From Lithospermum erythrorhizon (Eukaryota > Streptophyta > Magnoliopsida > Boraginales > Boraginaceae), in assembly GCA_019722365.1 (NCBI GenBank), contig JADFUC010001733.1, forward strand, positions 1-64,000: a DNA stretch of 64,000 nucleotides, in the 5' to 3' direction. The notes beneath the pieces are model-generated. The model did no database searches. It was not told where the DNA came from and was given only the letters and a program-made list of their open reading frames with translations. The translations under genes were made by a program, and so were the position numbers. Shown one piece after another: positions 12,500 to 24,300 of this stretch (the stretch's first letter is position 1; each line of letters opens with the position of its first letter).

Positions 12500-13800
12500 G
12501 TGAAATCGGCGGGGACTTGGACTTTTTATGCTATTTCTGGGGAGTAACTTATTTCCAAACTTCATTTCAGTTCAATAGCCCACATAGTCGATCTTCAGTA
12601 GCGCAAGTTCGGAGATGATCCTCTTGATTGGTTGATCAAATTGACTTGCCAAAATAGGATGTGATTCAAGCTAGGCCTTAGCTTTAAAATTAATACCCAC
12701 AAACATATCAATCAATGGGTATGATTCCTCCGCTCCAGTAGCCTTGCTGTTGACATAGTAGATAGGTTTTGAATGTTTTCTCCTCCACACGGAGACCTCT
12801 GCCCCTACGTCTAGAAGATACGGTTGTAACTCTTCTATTTCCTCAGATTATTGGCAAGGAGATCCCAAATAGTCTTTGATTCTTCAAGGCACTTTGCGCA
12901 CCACATCCATAAAAGGTTCTCACAGAGGCTGTCAGTTTTCTAAAAATGGCGATTTCGATCGCTTGATTTGGAGATGAATGCATTGCGCCAAACATCCAGT
13001 CAACTTTTGGACCTCTTTGTATGAAGTGGGGGGTTCCATTCTCAAGATGGCATCGATCTTATCCGGATTAGAATTTGGATCCTGCTTTGCTTATCATAAA
13101 ATGAGATTTTTCAAAGCTAAAATGAAGACATACCACGGATTTATCCTCGAAATAGCGATTTCAACACTTCAGAGTCTCCCTTCAAATTTTTCCAGAGTAA
13201 TTGGATTGCCTGTGGCTTTTATGAGCATATAATCGTAGATCTCCATATTTCTCCAGTGCATAGCCAGACAACTGATTCACCATCCGTTGATATGTGGCTT
13301 GGCATTTTTCAACCGAAGGGCATTACCTCAGCGGTAGAGGCCGTGCTAGGTGATAAAGGCAGTTTTCACTGGTCACTCTAAATGCGAGAATGTTGGTGAT
13401 GCCAAGGGAGGGATCAAGAAAATCAGTCGTATCCGACTTGCTTACGTCGACCGCCTTCTAAATAAGGCAACGGATAATAGTCTTTTGGGTAGGCCTTGTT
13501 GAGATTGGTAAAATCAGTGCACATCCTCCATTTGTCGTTTGGTTTTCTCACCATAACTACGTTGGCTATCGCTCGAGCTGAGCTCTCGGATTGCATGGCG
13601 CTTCTCTGACTCCTCGACCTCCTTACATATGGGGTTCTTTTGTGGAAAGTTCATAACTACATTTAATAGGCTGAATGAGGCGATACACATGTAGCCGATG
13701 AATAAGAGCTGCATCTACCCGGGCATATCTTCCATTTCTTGCAAAACCTCACCATTATTCGCAAGAGGTTTATAAGGTTTAACTGCGATGATAGGGGAGT
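12500..13800 (-). pseudogene. Gypsy reverse transcriptase remnant
   Basis: The clearest block is at 13435-13565 on the minus strand: IANVVMVRKPNDKWRMCTDF followed by TNLNKAYPKDYYPLP, an intact copy of the conserved N-terminal reverse-transcriptase region. Downstream pieces include ATYQRMVN near 13,270 and, around 12,990-13,070, text corresponding to NP.KI.AIL.MEPP and the VQKLTG stretch of the connection region. The catalytic YxDD segment is not readable. Frames change repeatedly. Confidence 0.78.
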
Positions 13801-14163
13801 TTTATGCCTATTTTGAAGTGCTTTGAGGATTCTCCACTTTGAATGGGAAGTTGATTTTAGCTCCTAGATGCGGCTCTCCCCTTGCTTGTAACTCTCCACT
13901 GCTTTGGGATCATTATCTTGACCCTCTTGGATCTTGAGAATGAGGAATTTTAAGCATCCACCGTTACTAGAAATAGAGTGCATTAAAGTGGCGCCCGCCG
14001 GTATTGAAAAGCTTCGTAGCATACCACAGCCTTTTTATTCTCCCGAAATTTCTCCGCTCCTCCTTGGGGTGGGGGCTTAGTCTCAAATGGAGGCGGAAAC
14101 TACACTCCCTAAGAGCATTGAGCGGTGGGTCTTAGATGAGTCCATTCTATGAAGATGGGATGT

Positions 14164-14580
14164 CTACAAGCGTAAAAAAAAGAAGCTGCTACCGTGTTGT
14201 CCTAGGAGGCTTTGCCTGGTGACATCCAATTCAGCTATACCGGTGGGGTATATAGAATGCCCTGTGAACCCCGTCAATGGAGTAGATACCGGTTTTAAAT
14301 GCTTTTTGGGGAGTCCCATTCGATCATAAGCTTGTAGATAGAGAATATCCGCTGAACTACCCGTGTCAACTAGCATTCGTGCCACCAGGGAATTGGCTAT
14401 GATGGGGCTAATGACCAGAGGATGCGTCATGGGGAGTTCAAGGCCCCAGTTCTGTTCAGGAAGGAAATCGGTTCTCGATCTATGGTGGTCTTCGGGGCTA
14501 ACACATACACTGACCTCCTTGCATAATTTCTCCGAGCATTCGAGGTGTCGCTCTCTGCTATACACTTGAAATTGTATCAA
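14164..14580 (-). pseudogene. Gypsy aspartic protease domain
   Basis: A 138-residue open stretch. Residues 65-120 read HPLVISPIIANSLVARMLVD then TGSSADILYLQAYDRMGLP and TPLTGFTGHSI, which is the plant gypsy protease with its catalytic D-T/S-G triad (here DTG) intact. It would cleave the gag-pol polyprotein. The flanks (gag to the right, reverse transcriptase to the left) agree with minus orientation. It is the best preserved gypsy segment in the window. Confidence 0.8.
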
Positions 14581-15099
14581 CTCTTCCTGTTATACCAGGA
14601 GGATCATTGCGTTCCTTGAAGAGAGGTTATGTCGGCGGGGAGGCATCTCTTGTCTTGAGAACATCATTTTCCCTCTTCACAAACTCCCTTAGTTGACCCC
14701 GACTAATCAGCTTTTCGATCTCCGCTTTCGTGACCGGCATTCATCGGTGTATGTGGTGATCACTTGTGCATAGATTCTTCCAACCGGCAGCCTCAACGGT
14801 GTATATGACCCTGACTCTTGAAACTACGCTGCACATATACTGCTCGAGGAGATATTGCCCCTCGTCTTCCGAAGGTCTCGCCTTCTCTGGGCCTTTGGAG
14901 GCGATCCCAGCCCAGCGTGTCCCTGCTGGGGATGATTTATTCCGTGCCCTCGTCTAGAAACTTGAGCTTTTCCGATCTGGGCAAATATTCATCCGAAAGA
15001 AGTTTCACCTCCTCTAGCTTAATATATTGGATTACAAGTTTGGACAGCTCGTTTCGGGTATTAGGAGGTTCCAACACAAGTTTTTTTCAACTTGAGAGG

Positions 15100-15287
15100 T
15101 CATATCTTGTCCACTGAAAGAATGAGATCGTAGTAAACTTTTTCATTGGCCATTAGCATATTGAGTAGCCACTTACTTCTAATCATTGTAGCTCTCAAAG
15201 TTTCCCTTGGTTTTTGTTGCAACTCCATGAGGGTTCTTTCATCCTCATCAGCCACTATCGAAGCTCCATATTTGTCCATGAACAAGT
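15100..15287 (-). pseudogene. Gypsy gag, C-terminal side of copia-2 break
   Basis: Minus-strand text NLFMDKYGASIVADEDERTL followed by MELQQKPRETLRATMIRSKW is the retrotransposon gag core. It is cut exactly where copia-2 begins (15288). The missing upstream residues (SIDGWQDIVDL) are found at the other side of copia-2, at 23297-23330. The two sides read through the CAAGT duplication in one frame, which proves the insertion cut an existing gag. Confidence 0.85.
15283..15287. repeat. Target-site duplication CAAGT, left copy
   Basis: CAAGT precedes the TGTTGAAATC terminus of the copia-2 5' LTR and recurs at 23292-23296 after the 3' LTR. Its 5-bp length fits a copia insertion. Confidence 0.9.
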
Positions 15288-16275
15288 TGTTGAAATCAAT
15301 GAGAATTGATTCCATTTATTATGCGTTCGACAATTGTGTATCGATTCATTTACAGTTGGGTTAAATGTGATTATCGGAGCTTAGTGTTCAACAGTAATTG
15401 TATATTACTAGTGTGGAGTTCTCATGATAATTTAAAAAAGAAGGGGTTATTTGATTGCTAGATCTTACTCATGAATACGTTATAATAACTAGTAATTGGT
15501 CAATTATTATTATTATACAACTTACAATATCTGAGCCTAGAAGGTCACCTTGTCTGATGGTGGTTATATTTCATGTATGAAGTAAAGAAGCTAACCCATG
15601 ATTGAGAAATATTATTATTCTCAATTACAAGGAGTTCCACATTTTATGTAGTCTCGATTGAACAAATAGAAATCATTAAATAATTTATTTAATTAGTTCG
15701 ATAATTTAGTATTTATCGATAACTTGAAAGATTATTTGATATTGACTCGTGCTAATTAATTAAGCTAATTAAATAGTTCAACTTCGTTATAACTCATTAA
15801 GTATGCCAACGAACTAATAGAGTTAACGAGTCAACTAATACCTTACTTGGGTTGCTTATAGGGCTTGTTTTAACAGCCTATATATAAACAAACTTAGAGT
15901 TTTCATGATATAAAATTAGAAAATAATTTTCATCAAAACCTAAAGTAGCCCCCATATTCCCAGGAATTTTTTCTTGGGTTTTGACTTTGTTCTGTCTTGT
16001 TTACTAGTATAAATCGGTTCTTGATTCAACACTCTCTTGGTGTGGACCAACTAGAGATATCCTTTGATTGATATTCTGACAAAGAGTGAGAGAAGTCAAT
16101 TCGCGTTAATTTGAGCGTGTGGAATTTTGAGGTGGAATTTACTTATTTGCCTTTGTAAGTACTCTATTAAATATGTTGCAATTATATGTATTTGTTGAAT
16201 AATGTAGTAAGCACTTTAAGATCCAAGGTATTATGTATTTGTATTTATCTCCTTATCCATAGTATGTTTCCATCA
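15288..16275 (+). repeat. Copia-2 5' LTR
   Basis: This 988-bp repeat begins TGTTGAAATC and ends TTTCCATCA. It is the partner of 22312-23291. The left half matches the reverse complement of the copia-1 LTRs. The right half has a different sequence from copia-1, so the two elements are related subfamilies and not identical copies. Confidence 0.9.
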
Positions 16276-16276
16276 G

Positions 16277-16290
16277 TGGCATCATGAGCC
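16277..16290 (+). promoter_or_regulatory. Copia-2 primer-binding site (initiator Met tRNA type)
   Basis: TGGCATCATGAGCC starts one base after the LTR end. It resembles TGGTATCAGAGCC, the complement of the 3' end of plant initiator methionine tRNA used by most copia elements. It shows where minus-strand cDNA synthesis would begin and fixes the 5' LTR boundary. Confidence 0.85.
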
Positions 16291-17570
16291 AAATTAAAGT
16301 TGCTTTACATTATATTTTTTTTATACTTTGTTTTGTTTTCAATTTTTATTTGATTAATTATTGTTTATATATTTAATTGATAAATATGATGAGAATAAAT
16401 CACCATGTTAACGATTATTGATTTAAAAGTGATACTTGATTATGGTAACAATTTCACTACTTAATGTATTTTAGAATATATTTTTTAATAAATATTTTCT
16501 AATAATAATAATATAAGTTAATAATTATTGGTAATAATTATTAATTGACATGTGTATGATAATTGAGTTTAAAATCAATGAGTAATTTTGTATATTGTAA
16601 TTACATAGTTAATTAATTTGGCCAGTACAAACATGCATTTCCAATACCATTTAAAATATTTATTAGTTCATTTATGATTTAATAAAAGTGCACATATTTT
16701 GTAATGGTGATTGGAATGGAGAATTCTTTTAAAGATATGGCCCGTTTATTTATTTTTCAGTCTGCGAAAGCTGGCAATGTTGTAAATGGCATGAGCCATA
16801 TTTTCTTGTATTTATTTATTGTTTTACCCTGAGCTTGCAAAATTTGTCTAAGATGAGTTGAGTATATAAATATTGTAACAAGTGAAGATATTGAAAGATC
16901 ATTCCGCAATTGAGTGGTCTTAGTAGAACTCGGTTGGATCAGTACAAGATACAAGAATTAGGACTTATGTTAGTATTTGATAAATACTTGTAATGAGTTC
17001 TAGGGCCATATCGTATATATCTCTTGAATATTGCATTACTTGTTTATTTTCATGTTTAAATGTATTGGCTTGATTATGCGCTAGTATGTGATAAATGAAA
17101 ACAATGTAATAATAATCTCACCAATTAAAATTTAAGCAAAGTATCAAGCCAATTTTAAAGTTGTGTCAATTACATGATTAGACTGCAGTGATGGCGAGGT
17201 GTTACAATGTTGCATTTGATGTGACAATGGATCATTGAAGTGATTTTTCCTTAGCGTTGTGGGCTTTAGGATAGTCGATCAGTAACACTTTGGTTTTAAT
17301 TATTTATGTAGATTTTGGGAGATCTAGTGTTGGGTGGCGTCTTGTAAGAGATGCTAGTGACCCTGAGAGTTGTGTAGTTTTACATAATTGGTTGAAAATC
17401 TCTTATTATAAGCTGGATTCAAAATGTATGCGGTGTTGCCGTTTTGAATTTAAGTATAATAGATACTTGATACTAATATATTTAAATTGATATTTTGAAG
17501 TATTAGTATTTACTTTACAATTTATTTGTAAGTGTTTTTAGCATATTAGTTTCTGCGAGTGCATTATTTT
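16291..17570 (+). other. Copia-2 leader and early gag region
   Basis: AT-rich leader (to about 16,740), then text with gag-like composition but no safe domain match. The minus-strand and plus-strand ORFs here are short and unsupported. Considered part of the element by position between primer-binding site and gag. Confidence 0.5.
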
Positions 17571-17599
17571 ATTTATTTATTCTTGTAGAATTAAGCCTT

Positions 17600-18420
17600 G
17601 TGTGACTACCACTATTGCTACTCCCAGAACTAGCCCCACGACTTGACACTTGAAAGTCTGGTGAATATCTTTCGAATTTTGGCAAGGTGGTCTCGAAACA
17701 CCAGAATCATTCTCAAGCGAGAGGACTGAATACGTGTTAATAGGTTCATGAAACCTAATGATAATTGCCTCCCAGCCGGAGAAAAGGGATCCCCACAAAA
17801 GCACAAGTCTAATGTTGTGGATGTCCAATGTCTCGTGCTTGCGATATGGAACAACCGTTCCAAATTCAATATGAAAAGTGGCACCCATATGACATATACC
17901 GGCGGCTTGAGGAATTATTAGAAAGGAAGAGTAGAAAGCAAGAGATATGACAGCATGCGTGCTTTCGTGGACGACAAGGCTGAGGCGGACGAGGGCCTTG
18001 ACCTGCATCATTAAAATGATTTGGTTTGGTGATGCGACTCGATGCCACGGGCACAGTGTCTCTAAGAAGCTGGCGTGGATGCAAATCTGAAGTCTCTTCC
18101 GGACAAATTCTCTGGTTCTCTTGAACTTCCAATATACACAAGTTTCTCATGAACTTGATATACACAAGTTTGAGTTATCTACAAGCAGGCGCATAGGCCC
18201 AAAACTTACTCCTTACATTTGGTGGTCCAAAGAATAAATCAAGAAAGTTTGCAGGCCAAAGGGTTACAGTAATCCCAAGGTTGATGGAAAGGGAGGAGGA
18301 GCTAGGAAGGATGACAAGTGTCATTACGCGGAAACCTAGAGTCATTTGGAAGTGGGCACATGGGAAGTTCACGAGATGATAGGAAGAATGGTGTGGCTGG
18401 CTCGGCCTCTGGTATATGTT
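17600..18420 (+). pseudogene. Copia-2 gag remnant
   Basis: The region 17,820-18,060 matches the copia-1 gag in reverse complement. Near 18,310-18,350 the plus strand encodes a partial zinc knuckle (CHYAETxSHW-type text) preceded by a basic stretch from 18,230. Coding is on the plus strand; longer open stretches on the minus strand are coincidental. Gag would form the particle. Frameshifts are frequent. Confidence 0.6.
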
Positions 18421-18429
18421 ATTGAAGTT

Positions 18430-18720
18430 TGTACAACTTCTAATTCTACTTCGTGGAGTTCTTGGAGCTTTTAGGTTGTGGTTCTCATATTTGTCGTAAT
18501 GTCACGGGGAACTCAAGTGAAGTAGAAGACTCGAAGAGGGAAATGGATACTGGCGTGTGGGAAATGAAGGTTGCATACACTATGATGAGATCCACGTTAG
18601 TTTAAGCCCCCTTGCAGACCTTGTTTGAACTTATCTCCCGGTTTACTATGTACTGCGATTTGTAGAATATTATTTCTATTTACATTTTGAATAATGATGT
18701 TTTTCATTTTCAATAGATCC
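18430..18720 (+). pseudogene. Copia-2 protease remnant
   Basis: Around 18,450-18,500 the plus strand reads GCGSHICRNVTGNSSEVEDS. This matches the copia aspartic protease region just after the catalytic D(S/T)G, seen in complete members as LDTGCGSHIC. The sequence just before GCGSHIC is altered, so the catalytic aspartate is not visible. It lies between gag and integrase as expected. Confidence 0.6.
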
Positions 18721-18879
18721 CAAATGAATTTGGGATCACGAGGGTAGAGGTAATATTTAGTACCGCCTCCCTTCAAAATGAATTACATCGTTTGGAGCAA
18801 GATTAATGAGTCATATAACATAAATTTAAAAGCGGAATAGCCTAACGACTTAAACCAAACTTCTTTTCTATGTTATTGC

Positions 18880-19560
18880 GGACTAGGTCACGTTAGCGGC
18901 GAATCAGAAACTCCGCTCCGATTGGAATGCCCGAAGATTTCGTTATGAATCATGCGATAAGTGTAGTGTACTTTTGGGAAAAATGACCAAAATACTTTTC
19001 TTTAGCTTAAGTGAAAGGGCAAGTAATTTATTAAGGGATCATACCATTTTATTTGATAATATTGGCCAATGAACATATCTGAGGAGGTTATAACTACTTC
19101 ATTATTCTAGGTGATTCGGTAGATACGGTTTGTGTATCGATGAGACACAAACCACGAGTCTTTAGAAATTAAGGAATTCCAAAATGAAGTACAAAACCAA
19201 TTGAACAAGACAATAAAGATTCTCCGGTCTGATAGAGATGGAAAATATTTGAGTCACGAGTTCAATACTCATCTTAGAGAGTGTGTGTGGGCTGCATTCC
19301 TCCAGGCATACAGCATAATGGCGTGTCGAGAAAGGAGAAATCGAACCATGCCCGTTCGATCTATGATGAACTTCTCGATCTACCAGTTAATTTCTGGGGA
19401 TATGCATTTCTAACGCTGACCTTTACCTTAAGCAGATGTCCAACGAGTCGTGAGATAAAACTCCCATGAAGCTGTGGTTTGGGAAGATTCTCCAAGTTGG
19501 GTTTTTCTCGAGATTTGGAAATTTTGTGAAGCTTATGTTAAGAGATTAACAAAAGATAAA
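18880..19560 (+). pseudogene. Copia-2 integrase remnant
   Basis: Plus-strand pieces are NQLNKTIKILRSDRDGKYLS (19,195-19,255, carrying the second catalytic aspartate in RSDR.GEY context), then RERRNRT-like text near 19,325-19,350, and LDLPVNFWGYAFLTLTFTLS near 19,375-19,435 (usual LPLSFWGYALETA). Correspondence with copia-1 5000-5700 is clear. Frames change at least twice. Confidence 0.82.
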
Positions 19561-19899
19561 CTCTTTGAAATCCGATAAATATTTCATAGGATGTCCAAAG
19601 GAAAGCGATTTAGTTACTACTTCTACAGGCAGGGAGAATAAAATCTTCATTCTTTAAACGAGGTATTCCTTGAAAAGGAATACTTGTCGAAAGGACTAAA
19701 GTAATGGTGTTCATCTTGATGAAGCTCGAAGCTAATGAAGTCAATGTCGATGCATCTAATGCGGAGGAGCATCGACACGCCACAAGAATAGAGACAATCT
19801 TTCATAGAAGGCCCAATTCTTGATCCCACGGGAAGCGTGGAAGAACCAATATAGGAGATCAACAAGGATAAGCCACAGACGAGCCCATTTGGTATGGTG

Positions 19900-20800
19900 A
19901 AGAACTTTAAATCATTGAAAGTGACGAGGCAGCTTCTTACAAAGAAGCTGATGAATACCATGAGATGTTGCGACAAATGACAAATAGTCATGCGTCTGCG
20001 ATGGATTCTATGTACCAAAACGAGGTTTGGTCCTTGTTGGATTTACCAAATGGGGCTGCATACATTGAATATAAATGGTATTTAACAAGAAACATGAAAT
20101 GAGCGGAAGCGTTGATGTTTTCAAAGCTAGACTTATGGCGAAAGGTTTAAACAAGTTCACGGAGTGGACTATGATGGCTTTTGTTTCAAGCCGGTGGCTA
20201 TGCTTAAATCCATCAGGATAATCCTTAGCCATTCATGCATTTCATGACTATGAAATATGGCAAATGGATGCTTAAAGACAGCTTTCTAAATGGAAATTTA
20301 GAGGAAGATGTGTACATGTTGCAACCTCTAGGCTTTACGTGGCCTAAAGGACTAGAAGGTATCTGGTGCAAAAAGTCCATTTATGGTCTTAAGCAGGCAT
20401 CCCGCAATTGGAATCTACGTTTTGATGAATCAATCAAAGAGTTTGGTTTCATCAAGAACGAAGAAGAATCTTGTGTATACAAGAAGGTAAGTGGGAGTTA
20501 TGTATCATTCATAGTCTGTAATAGATGACATACTTATCATTGGCTTAAGCGTAGAGTTACTAAACTCGGTCAAGGATTGGGCTGTGAAAATGTTTCTCAA
20601 TGAAGGACTTAAGTGACTTACAATATATACTTGGAATAAAGATCCACAGCTCGGGTCGGGAGGCTGATTGGACTTTGTCGGGATATATGTGAATAAGATG
20701 CTGCAAAGGTTCAAGCATGGAAATAATTCGAGAAGGTAATCTCCCGTAAGACATGGAGTTCATTTCGGCGAACACGGTGTCAGCTACTAGTCTTTGAGAT
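19900..20800 (+). pseudogene. Copia-2 reverse transcriptase remnant
   Basis: The 97-residue open stretch at 20235-20528 carries FLNGNLEEDVYMLQPLGFTW, IWCKKSIYGLKQASRNWNLR and FIKNEEESCVYKK, in the usual copia order. The preceding WKMDVKTAF-type text is present in another frame near 20,260-20,285. The YVDD catalytic box that should follow FIVCNR reads as a broken R*HTYHW at about 20,520-20,540, so the active site is disrupted. RNase H text follows. Confidence 0.88.
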
Positions 20801-20859
20801 GAGCAGGAATGAAAAACCAACTGGATTGCTTGTCCCATTTACTAGTTCGGTTCGATTTG

Positions 20860-21485
20860 GATATATAGGATCCGTCGTGTATGCCATATTTAATACTGTT
20901 AGACACGATGTCTTATGCGCTAAGTGTAACCGGTAGATACCAAGCTAATCGGGTGAAAATAACTAGTTAGGGTAAGTGCATCTTGAAGTATCTGAGAAGA
21001 ACTAAAGGAATTAACTTTCAGCAGTATATGGTGGAGATGAAGAGTTAAGCGACGGGGTACACAGCGCCGATTCTTGGAGGAGCGATATCTTGGAGGAGTT
21101 CCAAATAGAGTATTGTTGCGATTCTACCATAGAATGCGATGCATCCCTTGACGTCGGCAAGCTAAAAGAAGCATGTTGGATAAAGTTCGTGGCCAGACTT
21201 GTTGTAGTACCTAGCATTGAGGACCGATTGGAGTTGCTTTGTGATATCTTGCAGGGGCAGCAAAACTAAGGAACGAGGCACATCACAAATCAGTACGTGC
21301 CTTTCGAGAAAGTATACTGATTTAGAGATATGCTTGATAGAGGTGAGGTCAAAGCCCATGTAAAGTAGAAAGCAGAAGCCAATCGGCCGACCCACTTTTA
21401 CTAAACCACTAGAGTCGAGGCAAGCATGATGAGCATCTGCGGCCGAACATAGGTCTTAGGCGGATGTCGTAGTGGTGTTAGGTTA
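20860..21485 (+). pseudogene. Copia-2 RNase H remnant
   Basis: Plus-strand pieces in shifting frames match the copia C-terminal RNase H: the region after the reverse transcriptase, AHHKSVRAFRES near 21,280-21,310 (usual ..RSKHI..R.H.IRE), and ADPLLLNH near 21,385-21,410 (usual ADPLTKPL). It ends at a purine tract, AAGTGGGAG, at 21,487-21,495. Confidence 0.7.
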
Positions 21486-21495
21486 AGTGGGAGTC

Positions 21496-22298
21496 GGTAT
21501 GTATCTATTGTGTTATGTGAGCAAATATTTGAATATTACTTACTTCCTATATTTTAATATATTTGTTTTGCTATGTACATATGTTTAAATTTACATATAA
21601 TATACATCTTAATTGTATCCTCGATGAGTGAAAGATTAAATCTCTAGGTTAGTCTATGTTTTCTAGAGAGGTAACGTAGGCATTAATTACGCCTCTTGAG
21701 CCTAGAAACATAGGATAGCCAAAGGCCTTGATGGGAATCTTTGATAGTTAGGCGACAATCATCTATGTGAAAGCTTAACATAGGCATTTGATTAATGATC
21801 AAGATTGGTCACGTTAGCACAACGGGGACTAGATCAATACAGCAGAGTGCGATGCAGTGGCTGGGGAGGCTGGTGTGGCCAGAAAAGAGCGAATTCATAG
21901 AAGATAATATAGCGTCACGTGACGTTTGTTTTTTAGAATTTTAGGTTCGTCAATTCTTAGACCTCACGATATATGTTATCTATTGTTATCTGACTCATGC
22001 TTTGACTATATTAAGCGATGCGCCTTAAGCGGGGATTATAGCGGCACATGTTGGGTCACTTGGCGATCGAGATAATAGCGATAGATGTTGATATATTGGG
22101 AGGGGACATCCGTCCTTGATATCGAGGAAGATCTGAGCTCTACCATACAGTTGGTATTGATTGGTTTATGGGGCGCCGTAAATGCTTATTCGATTCATAC
22201 TCGAGGTAAAAGAAAGTTGTGGGTGTTTAAATGGCACTTCTTATGGTTAACTCTGAATAGAGATGGGTGAGATAAAGGAATTGTGAATAATGGAATCA
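21496..22298 (+). other. Copia-2 non-coding region before 3' LTR
   Basis: About 800 bases lie between the first purine tract (21,487-21,495) and the second one that abuts the 3' LTR. No protein similarity is seen. The same block exists in copia-1 (2344-3140). It is therefore a family trait. Most copia elements go directly from the end of pol to the polypurine tract. Confidence 0.6.
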
Positions 22299-22311
22299 GG
22301 GCAAGTGGGAG
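22299..22311 (+). promoter_or_regulatory. Copia-2 polypurine tract
   Basis: GGGCAAGTGGGAG immediately precedes the TGTTG start of the 3' LTR. CAAGTGGGAG is a common plus-strand primer sequence of plant copia elements. It fixes the LTR border at 22312. Confidence 0.85.
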
Positions 22312-23291
22312 TGTTGAAAATCAATGAGAATTGATTCCATTTATTATGCCGTTAAAGGTATTGTATCAATTCATTTATCAGTTGGGTTAAATGTGATTAT
22401 CAGAACTTATTGTTCAAATTAGTAATTGTATATTACTAGTGTGGGTTCATGATAATTTAAGGGGTTATGAGCGATTGCTAGATCTTACTCATTAATCGTT
22501 ATAATAATAGTAATTGGTCAATTATTATTTGAGCCTAGAAGGTCACACACATACAGTGACGTTGAGTTATATTTCATGTATGAAATTAAAGAGAACTGTA
22601 TAATTGAGAAATATATTTCTCAATTACAAGGGTTCTACATTTTATGTAGAATATCGATTGAACAAATAGAATCAATTAAATAGTTATTTAATTGGTTCGA
22701 GTAATTTTAGTATTTATCAATAACTTGAAAGATTATTGATATTGACTCATTACTATTTAATTAAGCTAATTAAATAGTTCAACTCATTAACCTTCGTTAG
22801 TGTCAACTTGAACTAATAAGAGTTAGCGAATCAAGCTAATACTTAGCGGGTTGCTTATGGGCTTGTTTAACTTTAGCCCTATATAAGCAAACTTTAGGAG
22901 TTTTTCATGATATAAAATTAGAAAATAATTTTCATCAAAAAACCTAAAGTGGCAAATCCCCCCATGGCCGATATTCCCAAGAGTTTTTCTTGTTTTTTGA
23001 CTTTTGTTCATCCTTGTTTTTAAGTATAAATGTTTCTTGATTCAAACTCTCTGGTGTGGACCAACTAGAATATCATCACGATTGATATTTATGAGGCTGA
23101 AGGGAAGTCAAATTCACGTTGTGAATTTGAAGCGTGTGGAATTTTGGTGGAATTTACTCCGCTGCACTGTAAGTACTCTGTTCATATATTGTAATTATAT
23201 GTATTTGTTTAATAATGTAGTAAGCACTTTAAGATCCCTGGAATTATGGATTTGTATTTATACTCATATATCCATAGTATTTTTTCCATCA
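22312..23291 (+). repeat. Copia-2 3' LTR
   Basis: This 980-bp repeat is the partner of 15288-16275. It starts TGTTGAAAATC and ends TTTTTCCATCA. It is followed by the second CAAGT. Confidence 0.9.
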
Positions 23292-24300
23292 CAAGTCCAC
23301 TATATCTTGCCAGCCATCGATGGAATCGGATGGCAATTTGTGGAACCATTTCAAAAGCGACCGAGTAAACTACTAGGGAGCAGCCTAGCGTAGGCTTAAA
23401 TGCGTCATGGCGAAAAAGATAATTTGAGAATCGAAAGCTTTAAGGTGATTTCAGGATCTCCGTGTCATTGAAAGTTTTTAAACTTGAGCATTAGAACCCT
23501 CACCAGCCATAGCGTTTCTTAACACGGCGAGAATGGAAACAATGTCTTGTGTTTGATTATTCCTCCTCGGCAGGGGTGATATCTTTAGAAATGTTGAGTT
23601 CATCCACTGTTTTTTGTAACTTCGGCATTCTGCTCGCCCCCAAACATCATAGGCGGCGAGGGAACATAACTTTCTGATCCGGTACGTAGCGTTTGTCTTT
23701 GTATTGTGTAGGCTGCTATAGAACCTTTCATTACACATGATCGGTTTTCACTTCCTCGCGTCGGTTTTTCCTAACGAGGGGACAGCTTTCGAGAGGTTAT
23801 ATCCTCTGCACGCCGGTATAGTTATATTTGGACTTCGTCGTCGGGTGGCCGGCGATAGTAGAGACATGGATTTACCGTGTCCCTTTGAAGATGTCCCGAG
23901 GTTCCTGCAGCGAGCGCTATGATCCGATGATAGTGAAAGGGGTCGTCGATCCCCGAGGCGGCGCGATTGATGTGGTGGATTCGTCGTGGCGAAAATGCTT
24001 GGTGGACCGGGCTATCGGTATTTCTCACATCTCTTGCCCTCGATCCAGTGGGCTGTCGAGGGCCTAAATCTTCAGCCCTCGCGTCAGTGGTGATCACTAC
24101 TGCGAGGTCTTGTGTATAGATGGGCTTGAGTCGAAGTCGTCGTGTCCTCGTGAAGTGATGCGATCTTTACTCGGCTTACTAGCCAATTTTGAATCCATAA
24201 TTCCGACCCTGGCAGGGATGTCAAAGACTTCGGATGGAGCTAATAATAGAGGTGGTGATGAAATTAGAGTGATGTCGAGGGGCCTCGTCTGAACCGCCAT
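23292..24300 (-). pseudogene. Gypsy gag, N-terminal side of copia-2 break
   Basis: The first five bases are the CAAGT duplication. The minus strand then reads SIDGWQDIVDL, which joins in frame to the gag core at 15100-15287. The likely start codon is at 24300 (MAVQTRPLDITLISSPP...), in an open stretch of 67 residues. Between them the frame shifts several times (pieces at 23822-24097 and around 23480-23738). Gag forms the particle. The plus-strand ORFs in this region are shadows. Confidence 0.7.

Larger units (their letters stand above)
15288..23291 (+). mobile_element. Nested copia-2 LTR retrotransposon, plus strand
   Basis: It has all structural landmarks: matching LTRs (15288-16275 and 22312-23291) with TG...CA ends, a primer-binding site at 16277, gag, protease, integrase, reverse transcriptase and RNase H in copia order, a polypurine tract at 22299-22311, and flanking CAAGT duplications. 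It is a sibling of copia-1 in the opposite orientation. The coding frames are interrupted many times, so it appears non-autonomous now. The two LTRs differ mainly in scattered short patches and indels. Confidence 0.92.

Noticed and set aside
13317..13390. tRNA-like text (CTCAGCGGTAGAGGCC)
   Set aside because: No B box or cloverleaf could be formed downstream, and the stretch lies inside the gypsy reverse transcriptase.
17577..18165. Overlapping minus-strand ORFs up to 144 residues
   Set aside because: They lie antisense to the gag of copia-2, and the same stretch in copia-1 is coding only in the gag direction.
23737..24067. Plus-strand ORFs of 61 and 79 residues
   Set aside because: They are antisense to the gypsy gag, with no domain.
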